The notes: generated by a model from the letters alone, not told the origin. Positions 35,220 to 47,680 are shown, counted from the first letter of the stretch. The stretch is 64,000 nucleotides of DNA from Hofstenia miamia (GCA_900660155.1 CABFPE010000122.1:1162218-1226217); one strand, 5' to 3'. A program made the numbers and translations.

Positions 35220-36207
35220 ATGGATTGAGCCTTTACGACATGACTTTCTTTAACTAGAAGTTTCAAAGAAGCCAACGTTAGATGCTGTTTTAGTATGTTA
35301 TTATCAGTTGGAAAAGTATTGTGCTGCAACTGAAGATTCAGTCAACAAAATTGTTTCACGCAATCTTTGGAAAATTATGAAAAAAAATATTGGACCTCCA
35401 CAACACACACGCATATTATTGCTTTATTTTTGCATCCAAATCTTAAATCCTTAAGCTTTATTTTGAATTCACCGTCAGCAACAATTGATTTTGCAGCAGA
35501 AGTGAAGGCTGTTATCACAAATGAGATAGTCCAGCTTAGTAAGACATCTGTGAAGCAAATTGATACGACCAATGATATGATATCAACCCACCAGTAGCAA
35601 AGAAAGCGGCTGTTGCCTCATATCCAAGCAATCCTGGTTCTATCTTAGCAATTGCAATTTTTTATGATTGACTTGATTCGCCTGCTCCTAAATCAGTTGC
35701 AATTGTGATACCGACAATTGAAGAAGAACTCTCCAAATATCGTATTGAGAATATATATGAAAATGTTCTCGTTTTCTGGGGAAACAACAAGCAGGTCTTC
35801 CCACTACTAAACGTCGTTTTTCGAAAAACTTTGCTTATACCGAGTTCCTCGGCTGAAAGTGAAAGGCATTTTTCTGTTGCTGGTGATATTATTACTGATA
35901 AACGTGGTAGCTTGTCTCCAGAAAATGCTGAAATGTTAGTCGTCCTTAAGGGACTTTCGATTTGATATTTTGTATAGTAATTTTATATTAGAAGATTTTA
36001 ATGTTTTTTTTCTACACTTTCTATTTTGTTTTGTTACCAGTTTTTAGTAATATGCTGATAATTTAATTAAAAGTATGCGGCTGAATGTGGGTTGTGGGCT
36101 GGGCCGATTTTTGGAAAACTACATGGGTTGCTGGCTGGGCCAAATTTTGAGAAAATATTTGAGCTGCGGGGCTGGGCCAAAAAATTGCAGCCCGTTTCCA
36201 CACTTGG
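35220..36207 (+). pseudogene. hAT transposase relic with right element end
   Basis: The frame at 35705-35965 is a clear hAT C-terminal dimerisation domain: ENVLVFWGNNKQVFPLLNVV, then LIPSSSAESERHFSVAGDII and LSPENAEMLVVLKGL. Upstream pieces (for example IIALFLHPNLKSLSFI near 35412-35460) fit the preceding hAT region but lie in other frames with stops. After the gene come copies of GGCTGGGCC and, at about 36188-36207, GCAGCCCGTTTCCACACTTG. Inverted, the last starts CAAGTGTGGAAACGGGCTGC, a plausible hAT terminus. A left terminus was not found. Confidence 0.75.
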
Positions 36208-36708
36208 GCTAGAGTACCACATCTTTTTGAAACCAAGCACTCAAAGGACCAGAAACCTTTTGATTTTCCAGATGCTTTCTTAATATTCCTAATACAGTAG
36301 ATCTAAAGCCACGAAATCCGTGCTAAGACATGGCTTTGTCTATAAAACAGATTTGAGGACATATGTGTTATCAAATTGTGAGGCAAATATGTGAACAAAT
36401 ACTAAATATTTTTCTCATGCAATTCATGGCTCTAGTGATGAGGTGATTGTATAAAGGTATGCATAGTTGCAGAAAGACAGCTGTACAAAAACACTAGCCG
36501 AAGTATTCCTTTATAAGATTAGGCCAAGATGTAGACCCTATGTTTTAGAATTGAACCTCACTGCTTTGAAAACTAGACCCATTTACAAGTCTGCAAATAA
36601 TATTTACTTACTTCAAAAATACATGGCTAAAATTCAAATGTATACCATAATTTTAATATTTATTCTTTTTAAATTTATATTCAATTGTAAACAGATAAAA
36701 TAACTTAC

Positions 36709-36929
36709 TGCATTATCTTGTGTAAGTTCTGTACATCTATCATATAAAGACTTTATGCAAAACATCATAATAAAAACGACAATGATGCAAATGACAAGAC
36801 CTGCAATGATGAACAGTATGACCATTGTGCTTTGACTTTTTTCTGTCTTTTTTGCATTCTGATTGTTCGATGAGGCATTCGTTATGATTAAGTAGGTAAA
36901 AAGTAAAATGCATACGTGGAAAACATTAA
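36709..36929 (-). CDS. exon encoding a single membrane segment (unrecognised)
   Basis: A minus-strand frame ends at a good gtaagt donor (36703-36708), phase 0. It reads through a hydrophobic FHVCILLFTYLIITNA (possible signal peptide), a short polar stretch NNQNAKKTEKSQST, then the transmembrane segment VILFIIAGLVICIIVVFIMM and CIKSLYDRCTELTQDNA. The 5' boundary is uncertain: a ttattaag acceptor at 36930 would fit with the Met in an earlier exon, or translation could begin at the ATG just before VILF. It may be spliced to the 32115-32417 exon. Confidence 0.5.
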
Positions 36930-36938
36930 CTTAATAAA

Positions 36939-37196
36939 TCAAGCAAATTTACTATGTATATTCACTAAAGTCGTGGATATATATTCAGAAAAGTGTAAGT
37001 CCCTAGGAATTTTTTTTGAATTTAGGGTTTTCTTAAACAGTTGTTTTATCTCAAGAACTCCGTTTTCAAACTCCTCCTTACAAATTGCAAAATTTGGAAT
37101 ATTAATTATTTCAAAATTTTCAATGATTTTCAAAAAATGATAATGAGGTATAAAACAGATTGAGTTAAAAAATATATGAAATTTATAAGTGTTTTC
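36939..37196 (-). CDS. candidate terminal exon (unrecognised)
   Basis: An 86-codon frame, open from a tgcttag acceptor (37197-37198) to TGA at 36939-36941, with natural-looking composition: IENFEIINIPNFAICKEEFE, then GVLEIKQLFKKTLNSKKIPR and DLHFSEYIS. It ends only about 10 bp before the possible acceptor of the membrane-segment exon. A strong gtaagg donor inside it (about 37075-37080, after NFAI) is phase-compatible with that exon, so alternative structures exist. No family is recognised. Confidence 0.4.
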   Translation of the reverse strand, partial: ENTYKFHIFFNSICFIPHYHFLKIIENFEIINIPNFAICKEEFENGVLEIKQLFKKTLNSKKIPRDLHFSEYISTTLVNIHSKFA

Positions 37197-37199
37197 CTA

Positions 37200-38607
37200 A
37201 GCAAGCATCAGAAGTTTTGGTATGAGATACCACTGAAATTTGGTAACTCATTAATTTGAGAGTTTATCATATTTGGCATTTAATATCTAATTATATAAAG
37301 CAGCCTAAGTTGTTGTAGATAGTGCTCTGGAATTCATGAGAATTGCGGGTTTCTATTTGCTTAGTTACTTTCTCATAGTTTCAGAACACTTAAGACAAAC
37401 AGATAGAAAACAAAATATATTTTATATAAAAAGCATAATTGCGAAATTTGGGTACAAATTTGCAAACTTTTCTTGTAGTTTTCACAATTAAAGCTTTCAG
37501 TTGAAGTATTGAAGAAGACCGGATTTTATGCAGACCATAAAAATACGTCACATTATTTGAGATCTTGATTCCTTACACACAAGGAGGTCGTGCTGGATTC
37601 TGGCCCTCGGCAACAAGGGAGTAACATTTTGTTGAAATCTTACTTTTCTAATGGCTCTTTTAGATTTTATGTAAGGTAGAATATATCTCTACAACAAGTC
37701 TAAACAATTTTGCCAATTAACGTTTTCTTCAAAGAAAAATGGCCCATTTACACCATTCATCAATGTTCCATTCTATCCTTGGACTGTTTGAGTGTTTGAT
37801 GGCCTCATCTGTTGACAACAACTAATTGAGAGTTTTAGGATCTTCACAATAGGGAGCTAATGCCAGCTCAGCATAAGTCAGTCTCGATATTTCATGTCTT
37901 TTTGGAGATTTCTTGTACTAAGCTATTTTCAATGGTTGAAATTTCACGGTTTTCATTGTACTAAACAGCAATATTACGTGATCCCGCAATTCCTCTGAAT
38001 CACTCTGTATTTCAGAACTTCAAAATATATTCATTCATTTTACTTTTTTTTAAGTCTGTCTCAAATTGAAATTAAAATTATAAAAATGCTGTAAAAATTT
38101 GATATAAATGATTTGCCCAAACTTGTTTGCTTACGGTCCATGTAATATATTACTATGATAGAAGTCTTTGTCTAGTTCTTCATCTGAAAAAGAGTAAACG
38201 AGTTGTTATTTTGTGGATTTTAATAATGCTTATTCCAAGCCAAATTTTGAGAAGACAACTTACTCTAGAAAATCTATTACTTGCATTAGTTCGATGCTTG
38301 CCAGTGGAGAACAATGACAGACAGTACATAACTACTGAATATTTTTTATATAATCATCATTCCATTTATGGTTTTACTATTACATAATATTACAAGAGAA
38401 ATTTCGCATTGTATGTAATTAGAGATCGTGGATGTAAACAATGCCCTTCGAATGTTTACGTTGTATTATGTAAAATCAAAATATTGTTTTTTTGCATATT
38501 TGCTTGACTCACTAAGTTTTATTGCAAAACTCTTTTGTCCATCTTGCATTTTAATTAGCTTTTGTTTTTAGTCTTGGTTTCCTAAATTTTAATATATTTG
38601 TATAAGA

Positions 38608-38642
<35 letters not shown>

Positions 38643-40457
38643 TATAAGAAGTCATTGAAAATTATGTAAGAATAAGTTATGACAGAATTAATAAGTGCAC
38701 GTGATACATTTTTTGCAGTTGCCCTCAATGTAGATGTGTCAAAAATGAATAGGAGTTTGATGAAACAACATTAACTTACTCAATCAAAGGATCGGTAGGA
38801 ATAAAAGCTTGGATACATGAAATACATTGTTCGTACTGTTGTAATTCTTACGGTGATTTGTAATGTTAAGTCACAGTGTTTTTCATACTGTGTATTTCTT
38901 GACAATGAACTTTCGAATTTCAAAAGTCAGCTGGTCATTTATTTACATATACATGACATGTACGTACAATTAATATTAATGTAAAAAAATGAGATCAATA
39001 TTTGCCTCTAAAAAAATAAAGTGGCACTTAGCATACTTTATGATTTTTTTAAAATTTACAATCAAAATTTAAAATTCAGTTATATATTACAAACTAGTTT
39101 GATTGCATAAAATCTAAGATTCAAATAATTTGAAAGAAATGCTGTGATCAACGAAGCAATATTTTAAATTCATTGACTTGACTACCTATATATACATGTA
39201 GATTTTAAAAAGTAATTGATGAATACATAATGAATTAGTTAATAAATTATTCATATTATAATTTTGTAGTTCGTGCTAAAATTGCTATGGTAATATAACA
39301 TTAGTATATTGGTAAAATAAAATATACATACATATTTAATTTCTTTGTTTAAAACATTAGTTTGCGGCAAAATCAATATTGAAGTTTACAGTTGCTTAAA
39401 ATACCGGAGATTCAGTAGACTGCAAACACAGCTTTCATACAAATAATGACAAAAATGAATTATTTTCACTATACAGATGTCCCTGTGTATATAAATATAT
39501 AATTTTAAATTTAGAATTTTTAACAAATTTATGTCATTTTATACTAGGATTCTTAAAACTGGGAAGTGCATATGTTAAATAAAATGAGCTAATTGTCTAT
39601 GACACTGCACTAACTATGTATCTTGGTGTTTGTTTATCCTATTTGAAAAAATAATTCCACACAAAATATTCAAATCTGTCAAATATGAACTTATTGATGC
39701 TGATGATGGATACATGTAGAGTAGTCTGGACGTTAAAGCTGCAAAAATTGGTGATATTGAGTTTTTCATTATTAATGAAGATTTCTTTAGCAACCCAGTT
39801 CAGACATGATCAAAGGTGAACATGGATTTTATAAATACGAGTGGATTTGCAGATCATCCTATTCATTCGGATGCGGATCTAAAAAATGAAGATTGTTGCA
39901 AAAAAATTCGCATTTTTTGCGGATTCACAATTTTCCCAATATTTTAAGCTTTTTTAATGTACATTCAGATGAAAATAATTGACAGTAATGGCCTCAAAAC
40001 TACACCAAATGGATCATTGCATTGATGCAAAAAAACGAAGTTGTCTTCTTGTTTGTGAATTTTACCATGAATATAATATGATCTAAAGAGAGTGAATCAA
40101 GACAATTTTAAAAACACATAGAACATTTATATCCATTCGTGAATTAAGAAGTTTGCTAAAGATATTAAGTCATAAAATTAAAGCAAATAATTCAGAAATT
40201 TTACACGTGTTTGCTGCTAGAGCTGTTAACAATTCATCACGAACCGTGTTTTATAAGTTTTCTATCTTCTCAAGATCATTAAACTTTACATACAAGACAA
40301 TTGAAGCACATGTAATTCGAGAATGCTTGATCTAACGATAAGAAAAGTCGTGAAGGATATTTATATTCAACATTGTAATAACATGACTAGAATACTTCAA
40401 TTTATTGGACAAAAACCACTAACAAGTTACGAACAGATAAATGAAGACATTGCTAAT
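37200..40457. other. no confirmed gene; one short exon-like patch
   Basis: On the minus strand a patch at about 38145-38193 lies between a tttttcag acceptor and a gtaagc donor. It reads EELDKDFYHSNILHG, which is exon-like, but I could not link it in phase to neighbours. An (AT)n tract is at 38612-38640. The rest is AT-rich DNA with no recognisable content. Confidence 0.4.
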
Positions 40458-40692
40458 CAGTGGCGTACGCAGGGGGGCATGGTGGAATGCCCCCGTCAGA
40501 TTTTCAAATTTGATTTTGACTGGATAAATAAAAAAATTTTCGTAAAAAATTGAAAAATTTAAAATCTAGGATCGTGAAATGCATTTTTTAGGGTCTATTT
40601 TCTCAATATTTTCAAAAGTTTTCGCGGGGCTTTGCTCCGCATTGGGTAATGATGATGATGTCCCCCGTCAGAAAATCCTGCATACGCCCCTG
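40458..40692. mobile_element. 235-bp hAT MITE with perfect 8-bp target duplication
   Basis: Starts CAGTGGCGTACGCAGG and ends TGCATACGCCCCTG, inverted repeats of the common hAT 'CAGTGGCGTA' type. The octamer TTGCTAAT flanks both sides (40450-40457, 40693-40700). The interior contains an inverted CCCCCGTCAGA/TTTTC pair and no gene. Confidence 0.9.
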
Positions 40693-41439
40693 TTGCTAAT
40701 CACAATCATTGTAAACAGCAAAAACAGAATTATAGCATGACTATTTTAATACTTTGGCACTTTCATTGAGACATTGTAGTTTTGAGAAGAATACATTTGA
40801 CCAAATGTATTATTCTATGGAAATATTAATGAGTAGTTTTTTAGAGCAAGGAATTTTTATTGCTTAGAATTAGGTAAGGTCAAACAATGTGAGATAATGT
40901 GAAATAGGAAGCAAGTGAAGTACTGATAGTTTTGTAGGCAATCAATAAAATGTCTGAAATTTTCTCAATAAGGCTTATCACAACGTTGTTAATTTTAAAT
41001 ATTATTAGAGAATGTATATATTTTAAATGTATATATATATATATATATATATTATATCTCTGTAAATACTGCTTGTTCAATAAAATATCAAATTTGACAA
41101 TGTTGAGGACTTTTATCGCAGATTTTTCGTTTGTTAATAGGCTATTCTGAACTTGAAGTTCATCAAAATTTAATGAAAAAAATGTTGCACAAAATTGAAT
41201 AGAATAAGAAATTTAGAACTTCATCTATATGAACAATAGTCTAGCAACAACAATGTGAATTCAAACGTGTTGCAGTCGATGCATCATTTTCTCTTAAATT
41301 TGATATTTTTTCACTACTGCAATTCCACAATTTGAATTGCAAAATGTAGATTCGGACTAGACTGATAACAAGTTGGAATCCTTGCAACCTTTGCCACAGT
41401 TTCTATTGGTTTATAATGCTGCAATCATTGTAATAAATA

Positions 41440-41580
41440 AACTTTGAAAATAAAAAAAAAATTTCTTAACAGGATTTTAACCTGATTAACCGGCTCCTGC
41501 AGATTAACCGGCTTTAACTGGACCCGTTTAACCGGTTTTAACCTGACCAGATTAACTGGACCGGATCCAGCACTAATATA
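41440..41580. repeat. TTAACCGG-type short repeat cluster
   Basis: Several spaced copies of GATTAACCGG / GTTTAACCGGTTTTAA end near GGACCGGATCCAGCAC. This resembles a subterminal repeat block of a DNA transposon, but no partner end was found. Confidence 0.4.
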
Positions 41581-41655
41581 TCTACATACTAAATTTATTA
41601 AATGTACATTACACAAAATGTTTCTTAAACAATGTATATATTGTATCACAACTTT

Positions 41656-41661
41656 TTTATT
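41656..41661 (-). terminator. AATAAA polyadenylation signal
   Basis: The hexamer on the minus strand lies 30 nt after the stop codon of the 374-residue gene, a normal distance for 3'-end formation. Confidence 0.65.
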
Positions 41662-41690
41662 GGGCATAATACTGGAAATATATAATTATA

Positions 41691-42815
41691 TTATGAATTT
41701 CTGGTAATATTATTTGGTTCTGTGCCTTCGTTTTGCAAAGTAGCTAATGAATATCGCGAACAACTTCGATATACTGGCTCCATTGAATCATTGCCAAAGT
41801 TCAACAAGGAGTTTATGTTCGTATATTTGTTTGGGTGATAACGAAGACGTCGCTTTTTCTTATATTTTTTTCCATTCCTTTCGAAGTACACCCAAACATA
41901 ATAATCATCTTCAGGCTTTTTCTGCAAATCTGCACACTTTGCAGCATGAACGTTACAATTTCTAGGCTTAGCTTCGGCAACCACTGATGCTTCTGCTAAG
42001 TTTTCACATTCTTCAACATCAAAACAACGAGTGCTTTTCATGTCTTGCGATTCTTCCAGTTTTACAGAAGAATCGTCATCTTTTAACCATGACTCATCTA
42101 AGGGATGGAATCCTTTGATATCCACACCAAGTTCTTGTAAGTCTTTTTTGCAAATGCCGGCATCGCCACTTCGTGTAAAAGGGCTAACAGCTGCAGGAGG
42201 TGAACCTTCACCCATGACAATATGGTAATCATCTGGCACAGGCAATCCCTTCCTTATTAAGACTTGAACTACTTGTAAATACCGTTCGAGTTGCTTGCTT
42301 ACTTTTTTTGTCAACTCTTGCTTCTTGTTAGCTGCTAACTGTGCCACTTTATCACAACTTTCATTGTCAATGCTTTGACAAAATTGTATAATTTCTGCTT
42401 CGACTCTCTCTTGTCTCAAACTGATTTCAGACTCCAAGCAACAGCTCGAAGCTTCCCTGAAATTGTTGTCCATTTTCACATGGAAAGATTTATTTTCATC
42501 GACTTCTTGGAAGAGGCTAATGCATGCATGGTAGGCCTTTGTCAGCGCATTATAAGCAACTAAGTTTTTTTGATGATAGAAATTAACGATACTACTACGA
42601 CTTCGCATAACCTCAGCGAAGTAGTTCAAAATAATTTGTCCAATGATGAAGCATACTGTTACGAAAACCCATTGAAATTTAAAAGCAATACCGCTGAAGT
42701 TTCTTGTTAATGTCCAATCGTTCAAGTACGGATCTTTGTTGTTTTTACTAACATAGTAATAACTCACGCCATAGTATGTCAGGATAACTGTAATGAGCTG
42801 CGCAGTTGATATCAT
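41691..42815 (-). CDS. intronless 374-residue two-pass membrane protein (unrecognised)
   Basis: One uninterrupted frame; ATG at 42813-42815 with an in-frame TAA 3 nt upstream, so the start is secure. A hydrophobic segment lies at about residues 5-22 (QLITVILTYYGVSYYYV) and a second at about 46-66 (FQWVFVTVCFIIGQIILNYF), with WTLTRNFSG between them. The rest should face one side: a helical, charged region (about 75-185, with QELTKKVSKQLERYLQVVQV), an acidic serine-rich stretch (about 235-300) and a basic block GKKYKKKRRLRYHPNKY near residue 330. No known family fits. The long intact frame in AT-rich DNA and the AATAAA 30 nt downstream support a real gene. A retrocopy or lineage-specific gene is possible given the lack of introns. 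Confidence 0.75.
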   Translation of the reverse strand: MISTAQLITVILTYYGVSYYYVSKNNKDPYLNDWTLTRNFSGIAFKFQWVFVTVCFIIGQIILNYFAEVMRSRSSIVNFYHQKNLVAYNALTKAYHACISLFQEVDENKSFHVKMDNNFREASSCCLESEISLRQERVEAEIIQFCQSIDNESCDKVAQLAANKKQELTKKVSKQLERYLQVVQVLIRKGLPVPDDYHIVMGEGSPPAAVSPFTRSGDAGICKKDLQELGVDIKGFHPLDESWLKDDDSSVKLEESQDMKSTRCFDVEECENLAEASVVAEAKPRNCNVHAAKCADLQKKPEDDYYVWVYFERNGKKYKKKRRLRYHPNKYTNINSLLNFGNDSMEPVYRSCSRYSLATLQNEGTEPNNITRNS

Positions 42816-45350
42816 AGCTTAGTTTTGGTATTATATGTCATCGTAGACATTTCCCTCAAATTTATTTCGTTTAAATATACTCTCTCTATAATGCATCGTC
42901 AAAACAAATTTTAATGTTTGTTGCTATAAACATTGCATGTTAGTGCATTAAATTTATTACTTTAAACTTAAAGAAAGTGTGCGCATTCCTTCCTTACCAA
43001 GAATAGTGAATTTGAAATAAAAATGTTACTGCAAAAAATGCTATATCACACAGAAAATAACTGAATTACGCTATATCATTTGAAACAAATTTATTTGCAC
43101 CACTAGCTATGAATTCACATATATCGTATTTTCCTCCAATAAGCTGATTTTCTGGACCTAATTTTTAACCTTATTTCGTGCGGTCGACCTATTGGGCGAA
43201 CAAGCTGTGATCGCGATTGCAACATCTCGATACGATCGATGCATTTTATATAATCGATCGCATTTTATGTGGCCACACGATGTCGCCGGAAAAAAAGTAC
43301 CATCTACAGTTAAATTTACAAGACAAATACTCAAAATTACTTTTACGGTACTTGAATAAACAGCAATAAAATTTTGATGAAACGAAAAACGATCATGAAT
43401 AAACTACCTCGGCTTATTAGACGGTAATATGTGAAAACTCTCATTTTCAGAGCAAAACAATAGCCTCGGCTTATTGGCCGGAAATACGGTACATTATTTA
43501 GAATTTTACGAATTTCCTTAGATTGCAATTGTGTATAATATCTCAAAAATTTCAAAGCCAATAGTTTTAGGAATGAGCACTATGTCTAATATTAAAGGTG
43601 CAATTTGAAGAATAATCTAATAAGTAAACAATTAATTTTAAGTGAACGGAAAAATTGTAGAATTTTAAAAGAGAGAAACCTTCATTTAACAGAAAATACT
43701 TGATTATAAGTCATGATGTACTTCGGAGAAGCAATTGTGCTAGACTTGATTTGCATCGTTTTTCTATTCACATGCTTAATTGTGTAATAATTTAAATTTG
43801 TGAAGGGATTTTGAGAGTTTCTCAGCTATTCCTTTAACCAATAATAGTTTATTAGTAACGGCTTGGCATTATCAAAATAGTGATTAGTGTTTGTGTGCGG
43901 AACTACCGCTTTCATTTAAGAATATGAAATTTGCTATAAGTAATTAGTTTTATTGAAAATTGAAAATTATTAACAATTAATCATTAATATGTTGAAGAAA
44001 TGATTGCTTGATTCTACCATTTTTTCTATTTGAATTTACTAAAATTTATGGTATAATAACTACAAAATGTTGAAAATATATTTACTGGATTAAATAGGTT
44101 CTCCGATGAAGTTTATTCTTTTGTGTAAATGTTTTCTCAACATTGATGAGCAACTTCAAACATAATATGGTGATTTTCTATGCAATGCCTACGCTCAATA
44201 CGAATATTTTTTTGAGTCAATATTATATGTACAGCCACCAGGTTGGTCACAGTTTTTGCAAGCTAGGGGGTCACCTGTCATGTAAAGCAGATCAGTGAAC
44301 AGTGCCTAACTTTAATTGATTTGTCAGTTTTTTCAAGATACATTTTTGGCGCTAATGAATGAATTTTGAGGCATTATTACTATTCTACAAATCATACTTA
44401 GTAGCTGAGCATTATTCCTATACTGGTCCATGGATCGATTTTTTGGATCGAGATCCATTCCAGATCCATGGAATTCTTATGGTTTGAACCATGCGATTTC
44501 TGCTGACCCACGAATTACTAAAACGCAAGTCGTCAAAGAAAGGCAGTTAGTATTAGGAAACATACAATTATATTAGTACCATGGTATTTTTCGATGTCAC
44601 AGTATTTTCGATAGTAAAAGGCAGAAATGTTGATAAAAATAAGAAGAACGACGCATTTTTGTAGAATACAATAATTTACGATTTACAAAGCTATGCTCTA
44701 AATTTGCATGTAGTTATATTTGTAAAAAAATGCAGAAGAACTTATAATTAATTTATTAACAGTGAGTTTGTTAACCGCTACATTTAGTTTATTAGATAAA
44801 ATGTCAACCCATGTCAAACCCGAATTCTAATGATCCGTGAAGATAAGTAGAATAGATAACTTTAGAGATTTACAATATATCTTCATATGTAAAGATGATT
44901 TCGTTGTCAATACTAACGTCTGCTGTATCACATTCAGCAGCAATTTTGCATAATTACCCTAGTAGAACCTACTATTGAACGAAACTTTTAAATTCACGAA
45001 ATATCCCCGAGATCCATGGATAGCATTTTCAGATCCATTCCAGATTCATGGAAAAGCCTCATTATTGGAGTCTTCTAACTTTGGAAGAAACAACTTCAAT
45101 CTTAGAACTTAATACTTAAAGCTTCACGTTTACAACCATATATTTAACATTCTGTGAATAAGGAATTCTCATAGTCCGCACGCAATAGTTTAGACTAAAC
45201 CTTTGGCCGTATTCATTTTAATATATTTATTAAATATTTCTATATTATATAATAATAACAATAGTAATAACTATATTCTGATAATGCGCAAAATCATTGG
45301 TTGAAGAAAACGCTAATGCGGTAAAACATAACTAGAAGTCACAACATACA
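42816..45350. other. no gene seen; MITE and short repeats
   Basis: Contains the MITE at 43127-43496. Two similar patches rich in ATCCATGGA / GATCCATTCCAGATCCATGG lie at about 44426-44475 and 45008-45055 and may be ends of a small element of about 630 bp. Otherwise the stretch is AT-rich with no coding signs. Confidence 0.5.
43127..43496. mobile_element. MITE with CCAATAAGC-type inverted ends
   Basis: The left end reads CGTATTTTCCTCCAATAAGC. The right end inverted reads CGTATTTCCGGCCAATAAGC followed by CGAGG. An additional copy of CCTCGGCTTATTAGACGG lies at about 43408. The interior is GC-richer than the surroundings in places. The superfamily is not assigned. Confidence 0.5.
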
Positions 45351-45356
45351 TACTTG

Positions 45357-46050
45357 TCAAAGTACCCACTCTTTTACATCTTTCTTGAACACATTAATAG
45401 AAGGTGCAGTTTTCAGATAATGTGGCAGCATAGACCAAATACTCGGCCTAGAAATGGCAAATGCCCAATCAAAAATTTTTAGTGATGTCCTTAGCACTAA
45501 ATATTCCCTGATGGTAGATGATATTGCTGAACTTCTGCAAGTTAAACAACGGAATAAGTCTGATAGATAACTAATTGCCAAACTATTTAAAGCTTTATAT
45601 GATAGAAGAGCTACTTTATACAGAATACGTTGTCTTAAAGGAAACTAATGAAGCTTATTTAAGGCTGGAGTGTTATGAGTGATATGATCCTTGAATACAA
45701 TTTTAAGGACGAATTTTACAGCGTGATTTAGGACCTTCTGAAATTTTTATAATAATATTCGGGAATCGCGATTCGAACAGTTATCATAGCATGAAACCGT
45801 ATTTTTGCCGCTTCAACTGTTAAATATTTTCGTAACTGCTATAACTTCTTGAGATATATATTACATGATCCTACAACCAAAGTAGCTTTATGAATAATGG
45901 AAAGTGAATTATCAAAAATAACACCAAGATTTCGAACTGACTTGTTCGAGAATACAACTTCATCTCTAAGGTTTAGCTGAACAATACCATTTTTACTATA
46001 GTTTTTTAAATGTAAGCGGGTTCCAATCAAAATCACCTCAGTTTTATATC
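45357..46050 (-). pseudogene. LINE reverse transcriptase C-terminal fragment (L2/CR1-like)
   Basis: On the minus strand the conserved RT thumb signature SVRNLGVIFDNSLS is followed, further 3', by the region ending ISRPSIWSMLPHYLKTAPSI and FKKDVKEWVL, the standard C-terminus of L2/CR1/Rex-type LINEs. The intervening part is out of frame. A 5'-truncated, degraded copy. Confidence 0.75.
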
Positions 46051-46279
46051 AGAACGATTGATCGGCCAACCAGTGACCGGTGCTTCCAGAAGAGTTAGAT
46101 CCACTGCTCGACATATACCTAGTGTCAGAAAATTTTGGTTTATGCATAATATTTCGATTCTTGATCATCTTAAAGAATGGATGAAGTCATCAATTATTAC
46201 TCTTAGTATATTGATTTACCGGCATTGCCGTGTTGTTGGAAATGCTGGATCCAGAAGGAATTTTGGATTCAACTAAGAA

Positions 46280-47680
46280 TTTCATTGATTCAGTGTTGGC
46301 TCCAGCCATACATAAAAATCTCATTTGAGGAGAATGCCGATTTGAAGTAACCCATTTGGTTGCAGCTGGAGCATTGTTAACCTTAAGCTGCCAGGGGATT
46401 TCGAAAATATTTCATGATTGTAAAAATATTTTAAACACTTATAGCTCAAAAACTATTAACGCTATGCTCAAGCTGAATCTACAACGTGATAGACTTATCG
46501 CACGGTACGCCTCCATGGGTTTGGGATGTCTTTGCACATATCAAGAAAAACTCAAAGTTTTTTGTTGCTTCTGTGGGCTTAAAGCTTTGTAAATACATGA
46601 ACTTAGGCATGAACATAATATAAATATGTTTTGAAAACTCGAAATTTTCAAAGAAAAATTGTTGATCTTTTCAGTAACTGCAGTCACACCAATACGCTTA
46701 AACTGAAGTTTTCAACATTGCATTAAAACATGATCCTTAATAAACCTGCCCATGCCTCACAATTTTCAAATTTGCTAATAACTTGAAGAAAATCACTCTT
46801 GTAAATGTGGAAAAACTGTTTGCTCATAAAGAAATAAGCAAGTTTACCAAGAAATTTTCAGGAAGAAATTTTCCATCTCTTAGATACTAAAGTTTACCAA
46901 ATATCTATTTTTGCTGGTAGGGTTGCTCACTTCGTTAGTTAGTCTCAGTTTCCTGAAATTTCATGAACTCATCGATGGCATTGGTATCATTGGCCTAAAT
47001 AAAATAAGGTATTTTGTAATATTGTCAAGAATTTGTTTCATTTGAAAAAATGGGCCTTTTTCTTGTTCAGCACAAAAAACATTTGTTTATATGCTATTCT
47101 CAAGATAACGAAATATAATATTTTGAATTCTTTCCTAAGTGACTTTATTTCAAAAAATGTTTTTGGTTATTTCAAGCAATATGAAAGTTATCAACCTAAT
47201 CTTAACCAGCTTTAAAGTTGCAAATTCAAAGGGGTGTAGATGAAGAACAATAGCTTGATATTTTTAAAATATATTCTTTCAGACTTATAGAGCAAGATAA
47301 AAATAAAGTATTGGGTCTCGATATTAAAAGAGTTATGGATCTAATCGATTCTGAGAACTGAGAAAGTTGGCGGTCGGAATAGAGATTGCCAAATCTTTGC
47401 GCATCAACTCGAGTTTGAAAATATATAGACTCAAAGGTGCTCAAGCAAAGATGAGATCCGAGTGCTATTGTTGTACCAGAACTTCGGATGTATCCGCGCA
47501 TAAGTTGCTCACATGATTTTTAAAATTTCTAATTACATATTAGTACTACTGAAATTTAATGAGTTCTTCATGCGGAATAAATCCTTAAATAATATTGATC
47601 TTTCTATCCATAATGCACAGATTCAACAAAGTACTATCAAAATCAAATTAGTCTGGTACAAAGCTGTGTACAATTCCGGA
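46280..47680. other. no confident gene
   Basis: A plus-strand frame at about 46356-46592 (with SSKTINAMLKLNLQRDRLIA) looks somewhat protein-like, but I found neither a family nor convincing splice sites. The remainder is AT-rich. Confidence 0.35.

Noticed and set aside
36930-36952. A 23-nt intron joining the 36939-37196 frame to the membrane-segment exon
   Set aside because: In phase, but too short for splicing given that the smallest supported introns here are 39 bp.
41747-42563. Plus-strand frames opposite the 374-residue gene
   Set aside because: Shorter and without features; the minus-strand frame has a secure start, membrane segments and a poly(A) signal.
46356-46592. Plus-strand frame with protein-like composition
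   Set aside because: No family, no clear acceptor or donor, and next to LINE debris.
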